From: Sialis fuliginosa
Lineage: Eukaryota; Arthropoda; Insecta; Megaloptera; Sialidae
Reading direction: 5' to 3'
DNA length: 64,000 nucleotides
Assembly (NCBI GenBank): GCA_961205875.1
Contig: OY540812.1
Coordinates: 30,079,098-30,143,097 of the forward strand
Part shown: piece by piece, positions 43,832 to 56,000 of the stretch
How the letters are laid out: each line of letters begins with the position of its first letter
How positions within the stretch are numbered: the first letter of the stretch is position 1
Position numbers and translations under genes: made by a program
The notes under the pieces: model-generated
Databases searched by the model: none
What the model was told of the DNA's origin: nothing
The model's input: the letters and a program-made list of their open reading frames with translations, nothing else

Positions 43832-46337
43832 TGGGTCAAAATCACCAAGGTGACGAATTTCGAAATTTAAAATTCTTTAAAAATTAGTACATCATGGAAA
43901 TCCATAAAATAACTTACATTGTACACCGTAACATCAATAATTACTGTGTAAAAGAAGCGCGCAAAATTTTCACATTTTAATTATTTATCCTGGATTCCAA
44001 ACAGACTGGGTGTATTATGATATCATTCAGGGAACGTATATCAAAATTTGGATATTTTTGTTAAAAATACAAATTTGATGTAATTCACTTTGGAAATACG
44101 GTATTGCAATAAATATTAAATAAAATATATTTAAAGCTGTACTCTACATTGTCGTATGTTATTGTATTTTAATAAAATGTAATATTTATGAAGCACTTCT
44201 TAAAATTTCCAAGATAAAAGTTCTGTTTATTTATCATTGGTTTAAGTTTGATCGTTTAATTTTTTTCTAGGAAATTGTTTGCTATAGTATTTAATTTTAA
44301 TAATAAATGAAGCAGATATATTTTATCTTGAATTTACTAATAATATTTTTATGACGTTCCCATAAATGACGAAACATTCACTGAATGATCACGGCGTTCA
44401 CGAAGTGACAAAAGCGTTTCCTAAATGACATAGGTAATCAATTTTTGTATAAAAGAAACATCACGTGGGTTATTAGGAACTTTATTTTGAGAATTTAAAC
44501 TCTTAAATTTACATCAAACATTATAAAGAAATATAAACTATGCTAAAAATCAACTTTTGCAGTGAATTATTGTAATAAAACGTACTGCAAGTACCATACA
44601 TTAAAACCTTTAGATAATATTATCATTGATCTAAGGGTTACTTGAGTATTTTAAACAAAAAAAAGAAGATATTACTACTCGTTCATAAACAGTCACTGAT
44701 AAATTTTAACAACAAATTAAAATAAAGAAATAAAACAAACTCTAACATTAATTAAATAATAGCATGTATTTAAATAATTATGTAATAATAAAATCAGCTA
44801 AAACTTCTCATAAATATCCATATCATTATCAAAATGATAGCATGCATTGTGGCTTACTCCCTTTATTGAATGGGGCTTAGGAAGAATTTTTAAGACTTGC
44901 TCGTATGTAACATAGGATATATCTTTATAGTCAACTTTAAAGTCCCTGTCATTATTACGCAGAGATTTTAAGAATGTCACCTTTATTTCTCCCTCATCGT
45001 CTACACAAGTTCCAGCAATAGCAACATATCTATAGAACACATTCTTATTCGTTGGAACATTAATCAATAAAAATGTTCCAGGTATTATTTTGTTAGGATG
45101 GATATTTTCTTTAAAATCATCTGTATAAGACGTGCCTTGTATTAGCTTTTTGGCGTTGTTTTATGTAAGCGGCGCTATTTTTATTGATAATTTTTTTGGA
45201 AGTCTTTTTCTTTTTTAGTTCTTCAGGCTCCATGTTTCTATGTTAAATCTAAAACAAATGTAAATACCTGTTACAGCAAGTTAAACTCTTTATTTAAAAT
45301 CGGAATTTACAGTCGCTTGTTATATACTCTTGATTCTACTGCTACTTTAACAAAAGATGTTGTTCCAGATAGAAGAAGCAGTAAGAAACTCCATCTTTTG
45401 AAAATTCAGCTTAGATTCTATTACATTACGTTGAAAAAACTAGAGCGGTAAATTTAAACTCATTACAATCACAACTACAACAATTTATATTATTATTAAC
45501 GTAAATTCACGAAACAAAGGTACTTAACGGTTAAATACTAACAAAAACATCATTACGGGAATGCACGTCATTTTCGACAACGCTCTCGAAATGACTGTTC
45601 CCGAAATGATTTTTCGACGTTTCGTATTGTTTAAAATAGTCGTCGGCCATTTTGGACGCTATTATGTGACACCGGCGACAATAGAACAGTATTATGTTAT
45701 GAAATTACGACTAACTATCTTCACTTATAGTTATATTAATGACTTGGAGGCGTTCCCGTTATGATGCTCTATTGATGTACGATACCAAAATAATGAACTG
45801 AAATAAACTTACCAACTAAATTAATTAAAAACCACCATAAAACAATCGAACGCTGTCTACACTTAACAGATTACACCACGTGACTGCACAGTAGTGCCTC
45901 GTACGATGTAACTGAGTACTACTTTTTTGACAGAATAGAGTGCGTTCACGAAGTGACCTACAAACTGCCGGACAAAGTTTTACGTAAAAAATAAATAAAG
46001 TAACTTACATTTTCTTTTACTTATAATTGTGGTTATGATATTATGATACAAGTGTATCAAACATGTTTGAAAATTTAATTTTTAAATTAGTATTTCATTG
46101 TTTTATGAACATTTCTTATACAGAATTACGTATTGGGACGCGTTCCCAAAATGACTTTTTCACTAGTTTCATGAGAAAAAAAAAATGTTCTAACATTATT
46201 TTGCAAAAAACAATGAAGGGTTTAGATATCATTAACCAAATCCAATAGTTAAAGATAATTGCAATCCAACTATTCCAAGGTTTTATTGGGAAAAATAGTG
46301 TCGGAACCAAATTTGCCACCTTGGTGATTTTGACTCA
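43832..46337 (-). mobile_element. 2.5-kb TA-flanked DNA transposon, family F, copy 1
   Basis: TGGGTCAAAATCACCAAGG and, inverted at the right end, TGAGTCAAAATCACCAAGG start the terminal repeats, which continue TGgCGAATTT/TGGCAAATTT. TA flanks both (43830-43831, 46338-46339). The motif GCGTTCCCnnAATGAC and variants occur at least seven times (for example 44354, 44394, 44413, 45581, 45595, 45749, 45951, 46139). A coding remnant lies at 44798-45233. The TA duplication points to the Tc1/mariner/pogo group; the transposase catalytic part is absent. Confidence 0.75.
44798..45233 (-). pseudogene. Transposase-tail gene remnant of family F
   Basis: The last 89 codons read a compact beta-rich domain: VPTNKNVFYRYVAIAG, then EGEIKVTFLKSLRNN, then DISYVTYEQVLKILPKP near the C terminus. 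This YVA..V.FL....D.s.v....I..iLP.P pattern occurs at the C termini of many insect transposon proteins, but I cannot name the family with certainty. The same frame continues upstream without Met (about 20-30 codons including TSYTDDFKENIHPN). A second frame upstream starts with MEPEELKKKKTSKK at 45233 and needs a one-base shift near 45165 to join, so the gene is broken. Neither DNA-binding nor DDE motifs are present. Confidence 0.5.
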
Positions 46338-46339
46338 TA

Positions 46340-47355
46340 TATCTTCGCAAGGGAACATTTTACTGTATACCTTTTTTAAGTAAATTTAATGCTCTACAAA
46401 AAAGATTCTATGTTATTTTCACGTAACATGCATCGTTCTTGAGATATTTTGAAAGAAATAACAACACTAGGGTTGTTCAGTCCCGATGTATCTAGTAGTT
46501 AGTTTTTTTTTTATATAAATTTTTAGTTGGCTTTGCCAATGTAAAAATTTTTGTTTAAAAATAACAAGTGTGAAAAATTCAATATAGAAAATACAGTAAG
46601 CAAAATTTGTGTGTTATTATTGAACAGTATCCAAATAATTATTTAATTTAATATTGACTGATATCTCTACAAGTTTCTTCATCAAGTTGACTTTTATAAT
46701 CCAGAACAGCCAATATCGAAGGAAATTTTATATACCTACAACTAGTGTTATCATAGTGGTTACGAGATAACTCGTCCTAGGCATACCGTACAAGGGTATT
46801 ATCCAAGACTGGTGCCAGTACCATAGTTTGTTTAGTTTTGTATAAAATTTTAAATTATACCTACTTATAATTTAAATTTTATGGTCGAGTAGGAGAGTAA
46901 TAATATTTGATTATTATCATTATTATTAATTGGTTTGGTATCATATCATGTTAAACCAGTTTACAAGTACATTTCATTAACGACCGGTCGATAGAAACGT
47001 CAGCCTGTAAAACTACCCTTAGTTAGTAGTGGTTTCTCTTTGTTGAATGGGGTAGTTCTACGCCGTGCAATGAGATTGGATGCTTTTAGAACACAGAGAC
47101 GGCGGTAGATTTAATTATCGTCGGTGTATTTCCCTCTTTTTAAAAAATATTAATCAACAGGGACGTCTTTAAACATCGGTTGTAAATTTTTAGTAAAGTT
47201 ACACGCCGGGAATAGAGTGCGTTAAATTCGAGACGAAATTATCTTTATTTATAAGTCGGTTATAAAAGATTATTATCATTAAATAATAGAACACATTACA
47301 TTTATACTATTTGATATTAATCAATAATTAAAATTCGAAGTCTCTAATATAAAAA
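46340..47355. other. Unassigned stretch with a structured segment near 47 kb
   Basis: A TA-MITE end (CCAAGACTGGTGCCAG-TA, 46807-46822) stands alone, so a truncated TA-MITE lies here. From about 46980 to 47260 the sequence is richer in G+C (GACCGGTCGATAGAAACGTC; CCGTGCAATGAGATTGG) with ACTACCC/GGGTAGT complementary. I do not recognise it. Confidence 0.4.
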
Positions 47356-47710
47356 AGAAAATATTTTTTTATTAAAAAAAAAATTATTTTTTATTTTCTA
47401 AAAAAATGCCGATCCAAAAATCTAAAGAAATGTCATGAAAACTAAAAATAATAATTTATTTGCATTATTTGGTTAGTTCTAATCGCTTTTTACTCTTTGC
47501 GAATTTTTCTAAAATTTGTTTCTTTGGGAAATAAAAATAAATAAATAATACATATTTCGGTGCACCTGGAGCGGAAACTATGGGTTTTCGTAGGTTGCAC
47601 CCTATACAATTTTTATCAGTATACTTTGAATTATCATTTCTCCAAATTACAAAAAAGTTCAACCAAAAGGCAAAATCCATTGCTTTTCGCAAGGTCCTTT
47701 ATAATTATCA
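47356..47710. repeat. Family P fragment (right arm)
   Basis: CACCTGGAGCGGAAACTATGG, TTTTCGTAGGTTGCACCC and TTTGAATTATCATTTC match the right arm of the copy at 3023-3231. The outer part is lost near 47705. Confidence 0.6.
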
Positions 47711-48560
47711 TTGAATTTTTTATCGTCTTATATTCAACACATTCCGTCCCTGACACACAGACACACGTACACAAACGTTCACAAATAGTGTTGTATTTAA
47801 CACATGAAAGGTTCAAATAATTAAAAAATACGACCATTTAATTTTACAATTCAAACACAAATGTCCTTTTGTTCATTGAAAAATTCTCGAAATATAAAAT
47901 TTATTTTTAGAAATTCATTAGTGTTATGTTTTATCACACTTATTACTTAAATATCTTCTATATCACATCTAGCCTAGATAAACATAAAAAATAATACAAA
48001 CTATTTACGTCTTCCCCGGGGGTATTAGGGGGTAACTTCGAGAACACGATTACAACGAAAATATGTCAAACTTCGAAAGATTATATCTCTGGAATATAAA
48101 CAGCTTTTGTATATATATATAACCGACTTTTAATATTTCACCTCCCCCCCCCACGCGTCTTATTTTATCGGACGGGAGAAATCCTATGGATATCTAGGAA
48201 TTATAGGGGAAAATCTATCCCCTATCTCGCATAAAATCCGAGTTTTTTACCATTTTGATTATTCATTAAATAGCAAAAAAAACGCCAATTGATGGTGTGT
48301 ATACATAGTTCCATTTATAATAAAACTAGTTTTAACCCTCCATCCCTCAATCCTTAAATACAGCAACATAAAAAGTTGGGCTATTTTTTATTAGTACTTA
48401 CTTAATTAATCATTAATATTACATATTTTCTATAAGAAAAAAAGTGACAATATCGTAGTTCTACATTATTAGTTGCGGCGTAGTTGCTAAGTACTGCGCC
48501 CCATTGTCTCTTTAAATATCAATAATAAATAATAAATAATAGGTGTATCGCAGACTCCTA
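47711..48560. other. AT-rich stretch, nothing recognised
   Basis: C-rich run near 48145 and ACCGACTTTTAATATTTCACC near 48122, perhaps an eroded CCGACTTC element end. No gene is supported. Confidence 0.35.
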
Positions 48561-48860
48561 AATGTTTCCAAATGGTCCACATATATTTTCAAATTTCCAA
48601 GGGTTATTTTAAGACTTTTTTTCAACTGCAAATACCTTCTTTTTTTGCTTTTTTACTCTACACTTTGTATATTTTTCTCTTAGAAATTATAGTGACTTTT
48701 TTGCTCTACACTTACATTTTTTATACTTGTAATTTTTCAACTACATAAATAAGCTTTTACAACTGCAGTTTTCATTTGTGGAACTGCAGAAACAAGTTAC
48801 AATTACCCACTAAAATAACCCCTGCAAATTTCGTAACAAACAATATCTATTTAGTTTATT
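48561..48860. repeat. Remnant of the minisatellite-bearing hAT MITE family
   Basis: TTTTTCAACTGCAAATACC, TTTTTTGCTCTACACTTACA and TTTTACAACTGCAG are inverted variants of the 33.2-kb unit, as also seen in the MITE at 1103-1594. No intact ends remain. Confidence 0.5.
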
Positions 48861-49114
48861 TTGACTGTATTGAGTTCTACAGAAATTATTTAATGAAATA
48901 TTTCTTTATCAAAAACTTCAAGTTATATTTTATAAATGAAGTATAAAATTATACTAAATATATACTATACTATAAATATATTATATTTCACTGTATTGCT
49001 AATACTATGTAGAGCTACACCCCCTCCCCCCTTCACCTAGTGAATTGGAATGACTTCGACACGTTTTACAATACGACAGATTTTCAAGATGAAACGCCAA
49101 GGAGAGTGTGCATA

Positions 49115-50182
49115 AGGCACAAAATCACGGAGGTGGCGAATTTCAAGTTTGATTTTTTGATGAAAATAGTTTCATGATATGACTTTAAAAAATAGCTAAG
49201 ATCTTTGCAACACTAGTCATTAAACATTATTTAAAAGGAGCAAGTTAAGAATTATAAATTGTTGAAATAAGAGTAATAAATGAGCAACGCGTAAAATGAG
49301 CTTAAAATAATATCGAAAGTACAAATAGACATTTCAATTTTATTTAAATACCTATATCAAATAAGCCTTAATTAAATTATAAATATCAATTACAGACATT
49401 ATTCTGGAGACGTCACAATCATTAAGGGAACGCGTTTCATATCGAAGAACGTTCCCCGAATGACTTCTTAAAATGTTCCCTTAATGACTTTTTTAAATGA
49501 ACGCGTTCATGGTCAATGAACAGCGGATTACAATAGTTTTAGAGAAATGTACTTCGATATCATGTTATTAATCATTTTAAAACAATTAAATGCGTTCCCC
49601 TTATGATGCTGTTTTGGGGTACGGTGTTTAAATACTGAATCAACAGGTACTTACCACTTAAATCGTAATAATTTTTCCGGAGAAAAACGATTGACAGCCA
49701 TTAACACTGAATTATCTAACACGACTGCTTGCTAACAGCACCTAAAATTGTTCATAGAAACTATTTCGTTTAGTTATTGTTCCGTTCACTGATATGGTGC
49801 GTTTATTGGCGGACAAACTTTTAACTAATTTTCTATTTGAAATTAATTATATTATTAATGCCAGTTGAAAATATAGTTTTGTAGAACAATGAATAAAGCT
49901 TTCAAGAACGTTAAAACAGTTAAAAGCATAAAAACTTTTTTTTTAAGTACAGGTTGCTTTTATTTTCGGATTAGCACTTACGGACACGTTCCCATGATGA
50001 CTTTTGCTACTTATTTTAATTTTTAATGCGTTAAATTATTGAATTTCGAAGTAAATTAATTTAGGTAACATTAAAACTGAACAATACGACGAATTTGATG
50101 TATTTATTTTAAACAATAAAAAATGTTTTTATCATTTTATGAGCTACCATAGCAAATTCGCCACCTCCGTGATTTTGTGCCA
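49115..50182. mobile_element. 1.07-kb TA-flanked DNA transposon, family F, copy 2
   Basis: AGGCACAAAATCACGGAGG at the left and, inverted, TGGCACAAAATCACGGAGG at the right continue TGGCGAATTT; TA borders both sides (49113-49114, 50183-50184). The termini differ from copy 1 in the outer bases but share AAAATCACnnAGGTGGCGAATTT (in its parts), and GTTCCCnnAATGACTT-type motifs occur at about 49423, 49450, 49474, 49591 and 49988. Nothing is encoded. Confidence 0.75.
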
Positions 50183-50184
50183 TA

Positions 50185-51985
50185 AACGTGAGTGAGCGAT
50201 AAATGCGTACAAGTCAGTTTAAGTTTTAACTCGATGTTAAGCTACGTGTTTTATATACGGTTTATGCATCAAAATAATACATTTGATTATTAATTTAATA
50301 CTTATAGCTTTATTTATTTAATTCGCATGATTAATGAAAACAAATGAAGTTTCACTTCAACCGTGCGCTTATGTAGGTAAGGCACACACCACTTTTTTCA
50401 TATACTAATGTTTTTAGAGTAAATAGTAAGGATAGAAAAAAAATTGTTCATAAATCATTAGGTATACATATAATTATTATAAATAAGTAGGTATATACTT
50501 TTTTAAATCTTTCTTAATGAGGGCCTGTGCGTTTGCATGATGCAAACAAGGTATATGGACAAAGCATATACCTACCTGCCCGGCTTTCAAATATTTTCCA
50601 CTCAAATATTTCACTGGATATGACGTCACTACCGGAAAATCGATCAAATCCATGTACTGACATAACAATTACAAAAACGTGCATTATTCTATCAGTTTTC
50701 AAACAAAGTATATGTTTACCGAAATTTTCACATGCAATAAACATTTATCAAAAATAATTGAATTTACATATGTACAGGGTGTGAATAAAAAAATCCTAAA
50801 AATGCTGAAAAGTATATAATTAGACCAGAACATAATAGCGCAGTCGTTCGAAAAATTACTCCGATTGAATTTTTTGTTTTTACCTTATTGGGGAGGTTGG
50901 TCCGAATATAAAAGTGCAAGGTGCTAGTCGGTATCTTGGTCGAATATTATTTAAAACGCGAAATGGCCCCACAACAAGAAAAAATGGTTTTTTGAAATCA
51001 AAATTTTTTGTATCATCTTTAGGCCTTTTTGTATAAAAAAATCGTTACACTCATACATGTAAATCTATTCCTTTATTTGTTATAAATTTTTTAAAGTTCA
51101 TCAAACCTTGAATTTAGGTATTTTCAATTATGAAAATATACACATATACTTTAAAACTAATATTATTATACTTAATAATTTCATTTATAATCTTTCGAAT
51201 CTCTAATAGTGAAAGTCCCATCAAAATCAGATCAGTAGTTTTCTTGTCATGTCGAAAAAGAAAAAAAAAGAAAAACAAATATCATAAAGGGTTGATTGAA
51301 CCCATTTTAGCCAGTATTAAATAAGTACCCTTATAAGGTTTTTAACAGCCTTGGTGTTTTTGAGTAAAAATATTATTTTCTGCCGACTTTTTATTATGTT
51401 TAAATATTCTACTGCAGCAGAGTCAATTTATTAATTACATAATTAAAACTACTGCAGGGCTGCAACCAACATATTTTACTTAAAATTTAATTGAAATTTA
51501 TTAGGCTACAGGACAATTTTATAAAATTATAAAAATATATACCTCGTAAACCAGTAGTTATTAAAAAAAAGCTGCTATGGCTGCCACGGACTTTCTTATA
51601 CGCTGTACGAGATTTAATTATATAAAACAAGTATTTCTAGCGAACTTATAAAAAATAGAAAAAATGACTGCAACATAATAATAGGTACTCTTTACAACTT
51701 TTATCCAAAACATTTTTTTTTTATTCGCAACATTTCAAAAATAACTTCGGAAAATGACACTTTTTTAAGAATTTTTTTAGAATATTATGAAATATTGACA
51801 CTCATTTAAAAAAAAAATTCTTTTAAAATAAATATAAAACAAAATGGTGACTTTAGCGTTGCTACACTGAGTGAATCTTTTTTGTTATGTACTCTTCTGC
51901 GGAAAACAGAACTTCCATGGATCAACATCCAGAACAAAAAAAAACATTCTCGTTATTTACATGAGTTTTTCCATCGAAGTACACA
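50185..51985. other. AT-rich stretch with one common element end
   Basis: ATGTACAGGGTGTGAATAAAAA near 50770 is the widespread TACAGGGTGT element end, and the following 170 bases are GC-richer, but no partner end was found. A family-Z end lies inverted at about 51583. Frames at 50477-50757 have no recognisable domain. Confidence 0.35.
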
Positions 51986-51991
51986 CGATTA

Positions 51992-52293
51992 TTATAAAAT
52001 ATCGATTTTTGCAAATTTTGTATCACTTTGAACAAAAATATGTATTAATATATGATGTAATAAATTACATCTATGTTTAAAGTCTTTCATGCATAAATAA
52101 CATTTATATTTCTTCAAATTCACACTCTGGATAGTAGATCTTGACTTATAGTTAATTGTTTTATTAACATTGCTTGAATTTAAATATTTATCACTGTTAT
52201 CTGTTGCTTCAAACACTAAGATAATATTCTTTTTGATGATTTGTAATGTCGGTGTCTGTCAGATTTTCTTCTTTAACTTCCAAGTCTCCCTGG
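51992..52293 (-). pseudogene. C2H2 zinc-finger coding fragment, frameshifted
   Basis: On the minus strand a fragment ends in one C2H2 finger, YKCYLCMKDFKHRCNLLHH plus ILIH: C-x2-C, x12, H-x3-H with F and L in their standard places. Before it is a Ser/Asn/Lys-rich linker. Further upstream, after CAG at about 52294, the phrase GDLEVKEENLTDTDI reads in a frame one base off and runs into TGA at about 52212. This is typical of the acidic region preceding fingers in insect zinc-finger genes. CAG could be a splice acceptor. No conserved TGEKP linker or second finger follows. It is a decayed exon or retro-copied piece rather than a working gene. Confidence 0.45.
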
Positions 52294-52309
52294 AAAACGA
52301 CAATTTACA

Positions 52310-52795
52310 ATTCGATATAATGTATGTTATTTAACAGTATAATGTTAAAAATTAACGTTACTATAAAGGGTATTTTATATTTTTAATTAAGTTTATCAGA
52401 ATGTATATTATCAACTTACGTACTTTATAATTACTACAGGTATTCATCAAATATTTGTATTGTAAAGAAAATCATGGAAATAGTACTGGATTGATAACTC
52501 AATGTTAAAAACCTGTCCCACGAAATAGCTAGGGCAATAAATGTACCGCAACTTCTTTGTCTAACGATCTCTGATTAGCTAACAGCGTGAACTGAGAGGT
52601 CATAACTCTATGTAATTTAAATATTAGATTCGCACCATTGACATGATTGGACTAATTATAAGTAAAATAAGACTGTCTTAAGAGGCCAACAGGTTTCATA
52701 GACACCCCCTCCCCCATCACAATTTAATAAAAACAAATCAAATATATAACCGAAACAGATTATGCGCCAACAGATAGTCAAAATTCAAATTTATC
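52310..52795. other. AT-rich stretch, nothing recognised
   Basis: No repeat or coding signal was recognised. Confidence 0.35.
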
Positions 52796-52799
52796 AATT

Positions 52800-53097
52800 T
52801 ATTTGCGGGGCAGCAAGTGATCGAGGGGCCCCTTATAAAAAAAGGTCTAAACAATTTTGATGTATGTGACTATTTCCGAAAAAAATAGAAGTTTTTCAAT
52901 AAAAATGTAAATGCTTTAAATGTTTTAAAAATATTTTTTTTTGGGGTTTTTGTTCTTGAAAAATTTTCTCCGTGTTGAATCATAACGAGTGTAACTCAAA
53001 ACTTTTTTATCCGATTTCGTAAAAAATATCTTCCTTATTCGGAGGTCCTCTATGCTCGGGGGCCCCGGCTATCCCGGTATTAGTTACGGCCCTTTAC
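52800..53097 (+). mobile_element. hAT-like fragment with TTAGTTACGGCCCT end
   Basis: The GGGGCCCCTTATA..GGGGGCCCCGGC interior and the ending GTATTAGTTACGGCCCT correspond to the termini at 1-39 and 803-816. The left end is not recognised. The last 30 bases form the start of the tandem unit that follows. Confidence 0.45.
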
Positions 53098-53795
53098 AAG
53101 TCACATACTTCTATCCCACCTCTGTCCAACACTTAAAACCTATTTTTGCTATTGGTATGTGTCGCGATGGTAGAAATTTAGAAAAATCGATTCAAAAAAT
53201 CAAAGATCGGAGCTTTAAAAAATGATTTTTCGATTAAATCAAGTTGAGATCGGAAACCCTAAATTTAAATTATTAATTACAGTAGATTTGGACACCCCGT
53301 ACCAATCATGGCTATCCCGGTATTAGTTACGGCCCTTTACAAGTCACATACTTCTATCCCACCTCTGTCCAACACTTAAAACCTATTTTTGCTATTGGTA
53401 TGTGTCGCGATGGTAGAAATTTAGAAAAATCGATTCAAAAAATCAAAGATCGGAGCTTTAAAAAATGATTTTTCGATTAAATCAAGTTGAGATCGGAAAC
53501 CCTAAATTTAAATTATTAATTACAGTAGATTTGGACACCCCGTACCAATCATGGCTATCCCGGTATTAGTTACGGCCCTTTACAAGTCACATACTTCTAT
53601 CCCACCTCTGTCCAACACTTAAAACCTATTTTTGCTATTGGTATGTGTCGCGATGGTAGAAATTTAGAAAAATCGATTCAAAAAATCAAAGATCGGAGCT
53701 TTAAAAAATGATTTTTCGATTAAATCAAGTTGAGATCGGAAACCCTAAATTTAAATTATTAATTACAGTAGATTTGGACACCCCGTACCAATCAT
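53067..53795. repeat. Three tandem copies of a 243-bp unit
   Basis: Units start at GGCTATCCCGGTATTAG at 53067, 53310 and 53553, spaced exactly 243 bp, with no difference seen between copies. Each begins with about 30 bp of one hAT end (TTAGTTACGGCCCT) and continues with sequence of a second hAT family (GGAGCTTTAAAAAATGATTT; AGTAGATTTGGACACC) also found inverted at 58190-58325. The array therefore spans a junction between two elements. Confidence 0.92.
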
Positions 53796-53907
53796 TGGAC
53801 GGTAGATGGTATATCCAATAAGATATTTTTCCGAAAAGCCGCGGGGCCCCCAGAGACGCAGGGCCCGTAGCATTTGCTACTCCTGCTACATGGTTAATCC
53901 GGCCCTG
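53796..53907 (-). mobile_element. hAT (CAGnGCCGGATTA family) terminal part
   Basis: The third tandem unit runs on into GGCCCCCAGAGACGCAGGGCCC..TAGCATTTGCTACTCCTGC and ends GGTTAATCCGGCCCTG, the inverse of the start of the element at 58083. Only this end is present. Confidence 0.65.
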
Positions 53908-54125
53908 CATATGCCCTACAATGAGCCACAGTGGGTATTATGAAAAACAACTTCTTCATTTTTACTAAACATAATTTAATTGATTATCGACGTTATTGTT
54001 AATTATAGAAAGTGTTACCTACACGTTTCAACGGCACACATTGCAGGTTCTTTATTTTTACAAGAATTTTTTCCGACTCACGGGTTTCCAAAAATCAATA
54101 TTAATTAATATTAAAAAATTACTAA
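53908..54125. other. Short unassigned stretch
   Basis: No repeat or coding signal was recognised. Confidence 0.35.
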
Positions 54126-54611
54126 ACTATAACCGATGTAATAAAACCGGGTGTAAAAGTCCATGTAACCGGCACTTTACACCCGACATAACTAATCGGG
54201 TTTAGTTATGCTATTCCTCTTGGTCTACGGGAATAGCATAAGTAAACCGGAATAGAGCAGGAATAAAAATGCGTGTAAACTGCATGGACACAGTTATACC
54301 TATTTAGCCAACCTCAAAAAATATAAGTATCTACGGAGTGTGGGGATTTCATCGTAATGCACTTCGCATTAACATTTGAAAAAGCGTCGTCTGTTAAAAT
54401 ATGGTTAAAACACCTGAGATGAAGAGATGGAAAATAAAAGAAACGTGATTCGTGGGGCATAAAAGAGACAAAATATTTTTGAGATTTCTTGTTGGTACAC
54501 CATCGAACTTAAAGCGTATTTCAAATCGGAATTATAATTCCAGCTGACGTCACTTATTCTCGTATGTGTAAACACCACCACTTGAAACGGTTTTATTACA
54601 TCGGTTATAGT
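54126..54611. mobile_element. MITE with ACTATAACCGATGTAATAAAACC ends
   Basis: The left end starts ACTATAACCGATGTAATAAA and the right end is its inverse, TTTATTACATCGGTTATAGT. The interior repeats the phrase TAAACCGGAATA and GTGTAAAC; the copy after the right end (CCGGAATAAAAGCGCTGTGTAAAC) suggests the true border may lie about 40 bp further. TGTAAAC-type ends resemble Harbinger elements. The superfamily is uncertain. Confidence 0.55.
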
Positions 54612-55254
54612 TAAACCGGAATAAAAGCGCTGTGTAAACGTACTCTATGATGACGACGCATGCGCGTTAAGTAAAAAATCAGCGATTTAAAATAAGTTGT
54701 CACAAGTGTACCTCATAAAATGCATATAATTAACATTACAACTGCTTTAGAATCCCGAACAAATTAACAACGATTTGACACCTCGCAGATAGCGTAAGCG
54801 AAAAGCAAATTAACTTTTGCACTCGAGCAAATTCTTTATAATACCGGGCATGAATGGTTCATTTGATAACAACTGTTTTATCAAATAAGTAAATACATAT
54901 CTGGCATTTTAAACTTTCCAGAATTATGCAAACAATGTAATATTCCCTGAAAGACGACTTGCAATAAAACCACGACAAAAGACAAAATAAAAAACATAGA
55001 ATGAATACAACAGACATGCAGAAATCTCTTGTGCCAACATACCTTATATACTTTAGTACAAATTTAAATAAATATACATTTTATAGCATTTTATACATCC
55101 TTTTTTCTTTGTGATAGAAAGTCATTTAAATAGTGTTTATTTTAATTATAATTTAAAATACATACATTATACAATCTTTTAGTTAAAGTAATATCATACA
55201 TTATTTATTTTATATTCCCTTTTCCCAGTTTAAAAATATAAGAAAAATATAAGA
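54612..55254. other. Unassigned stretch with a dispersed fragment
   Basis: TTAACTTTTGCACTCGAGCAAATTC..TATAATACCGG at about 54808-54845 matches 29023-29060. The remainder is AT-rich without recognisable structure. Confidence 0.4.
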
Positions 55255-56000
55255 AAACATCTGCCAAGTAAATGTATAGTACTTCTCGTGCTAGATTCAC
55301 CAAAGGTAATTAATTATTATTGAACAATTTAAATAAAAACTGATAGTCTTCAGATAAATTCCCTGGAATTGGTTAACCATTTAATTTTTATACAATTTTA
55401 CTAAAAAATATTAGTTCGAAATTTTTCTTAAGACGCACCTGATTATTTTTTCGTATATTTTTAATTTTTTGATAATTTCAATCTAAATCTAAATTTGTGC
55501 AAACGTCAAAATGACATTTAATATGTCAAAGTTAATATCTATTTAGAAAAAAAAACATGATTTTTTTAAATTAAATTAAGATAAATCTTTGTAAGGGAAT
55601 ATTTTACAACAAACGTTTAGATCTATATTATAGGAAATTTAATGCTCTATAAAAAAGATTCTATAAATTTTTTACGGAACATGTATCGTTCTTGAGATAT
55701 CTTAAATAAATAAATATTTTGGCATGTCACCCCTCCCCCTTACACCCAATTTTGATGATTTTGAAATGGGACCGTTCTCAAGCCAGACCCAACCATCCAA
55801 CAAAGTTTCATTAATATCGGTTCAGTTGTTCATGAGTTATGCGTGTGACAAGGGTTCTGGGGCAGACACACGGACGGACGGACGGACGGGCAGACAGACA
55901 GACACGGAACGAAAAGTGTTTGTCTTGACGCGAAACAGAAAAATCAATTTAAAATTTTTGTCTCATTCTAAAACGATCACAAAGCTTCTCGTATCTTCGA
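55255..56000 (-). repeat. Dispersed family Y copy (reverse)
   Basis: It runs from AACATCTGCCAAGTAAATG through TTGTAAGGGAATATTTTACA and ACTTTTCGTTCC (inverted) to CTTCTCGTATCTTCGATATTG, in the opposite direction to the 58800-59570 copy. The ACGGACGGACGG/CAGACAGACAG microsatellite belongs to it. The 117-codon frame at 55724 is this repeat and has no domain. Confidence 0.7.

Noticed and set aside
50477-50757. Overlapping 63-76 codon frames on both strands
   Set aside because: No domain or codon pattern; strands mirror each other as expected of chance frames.
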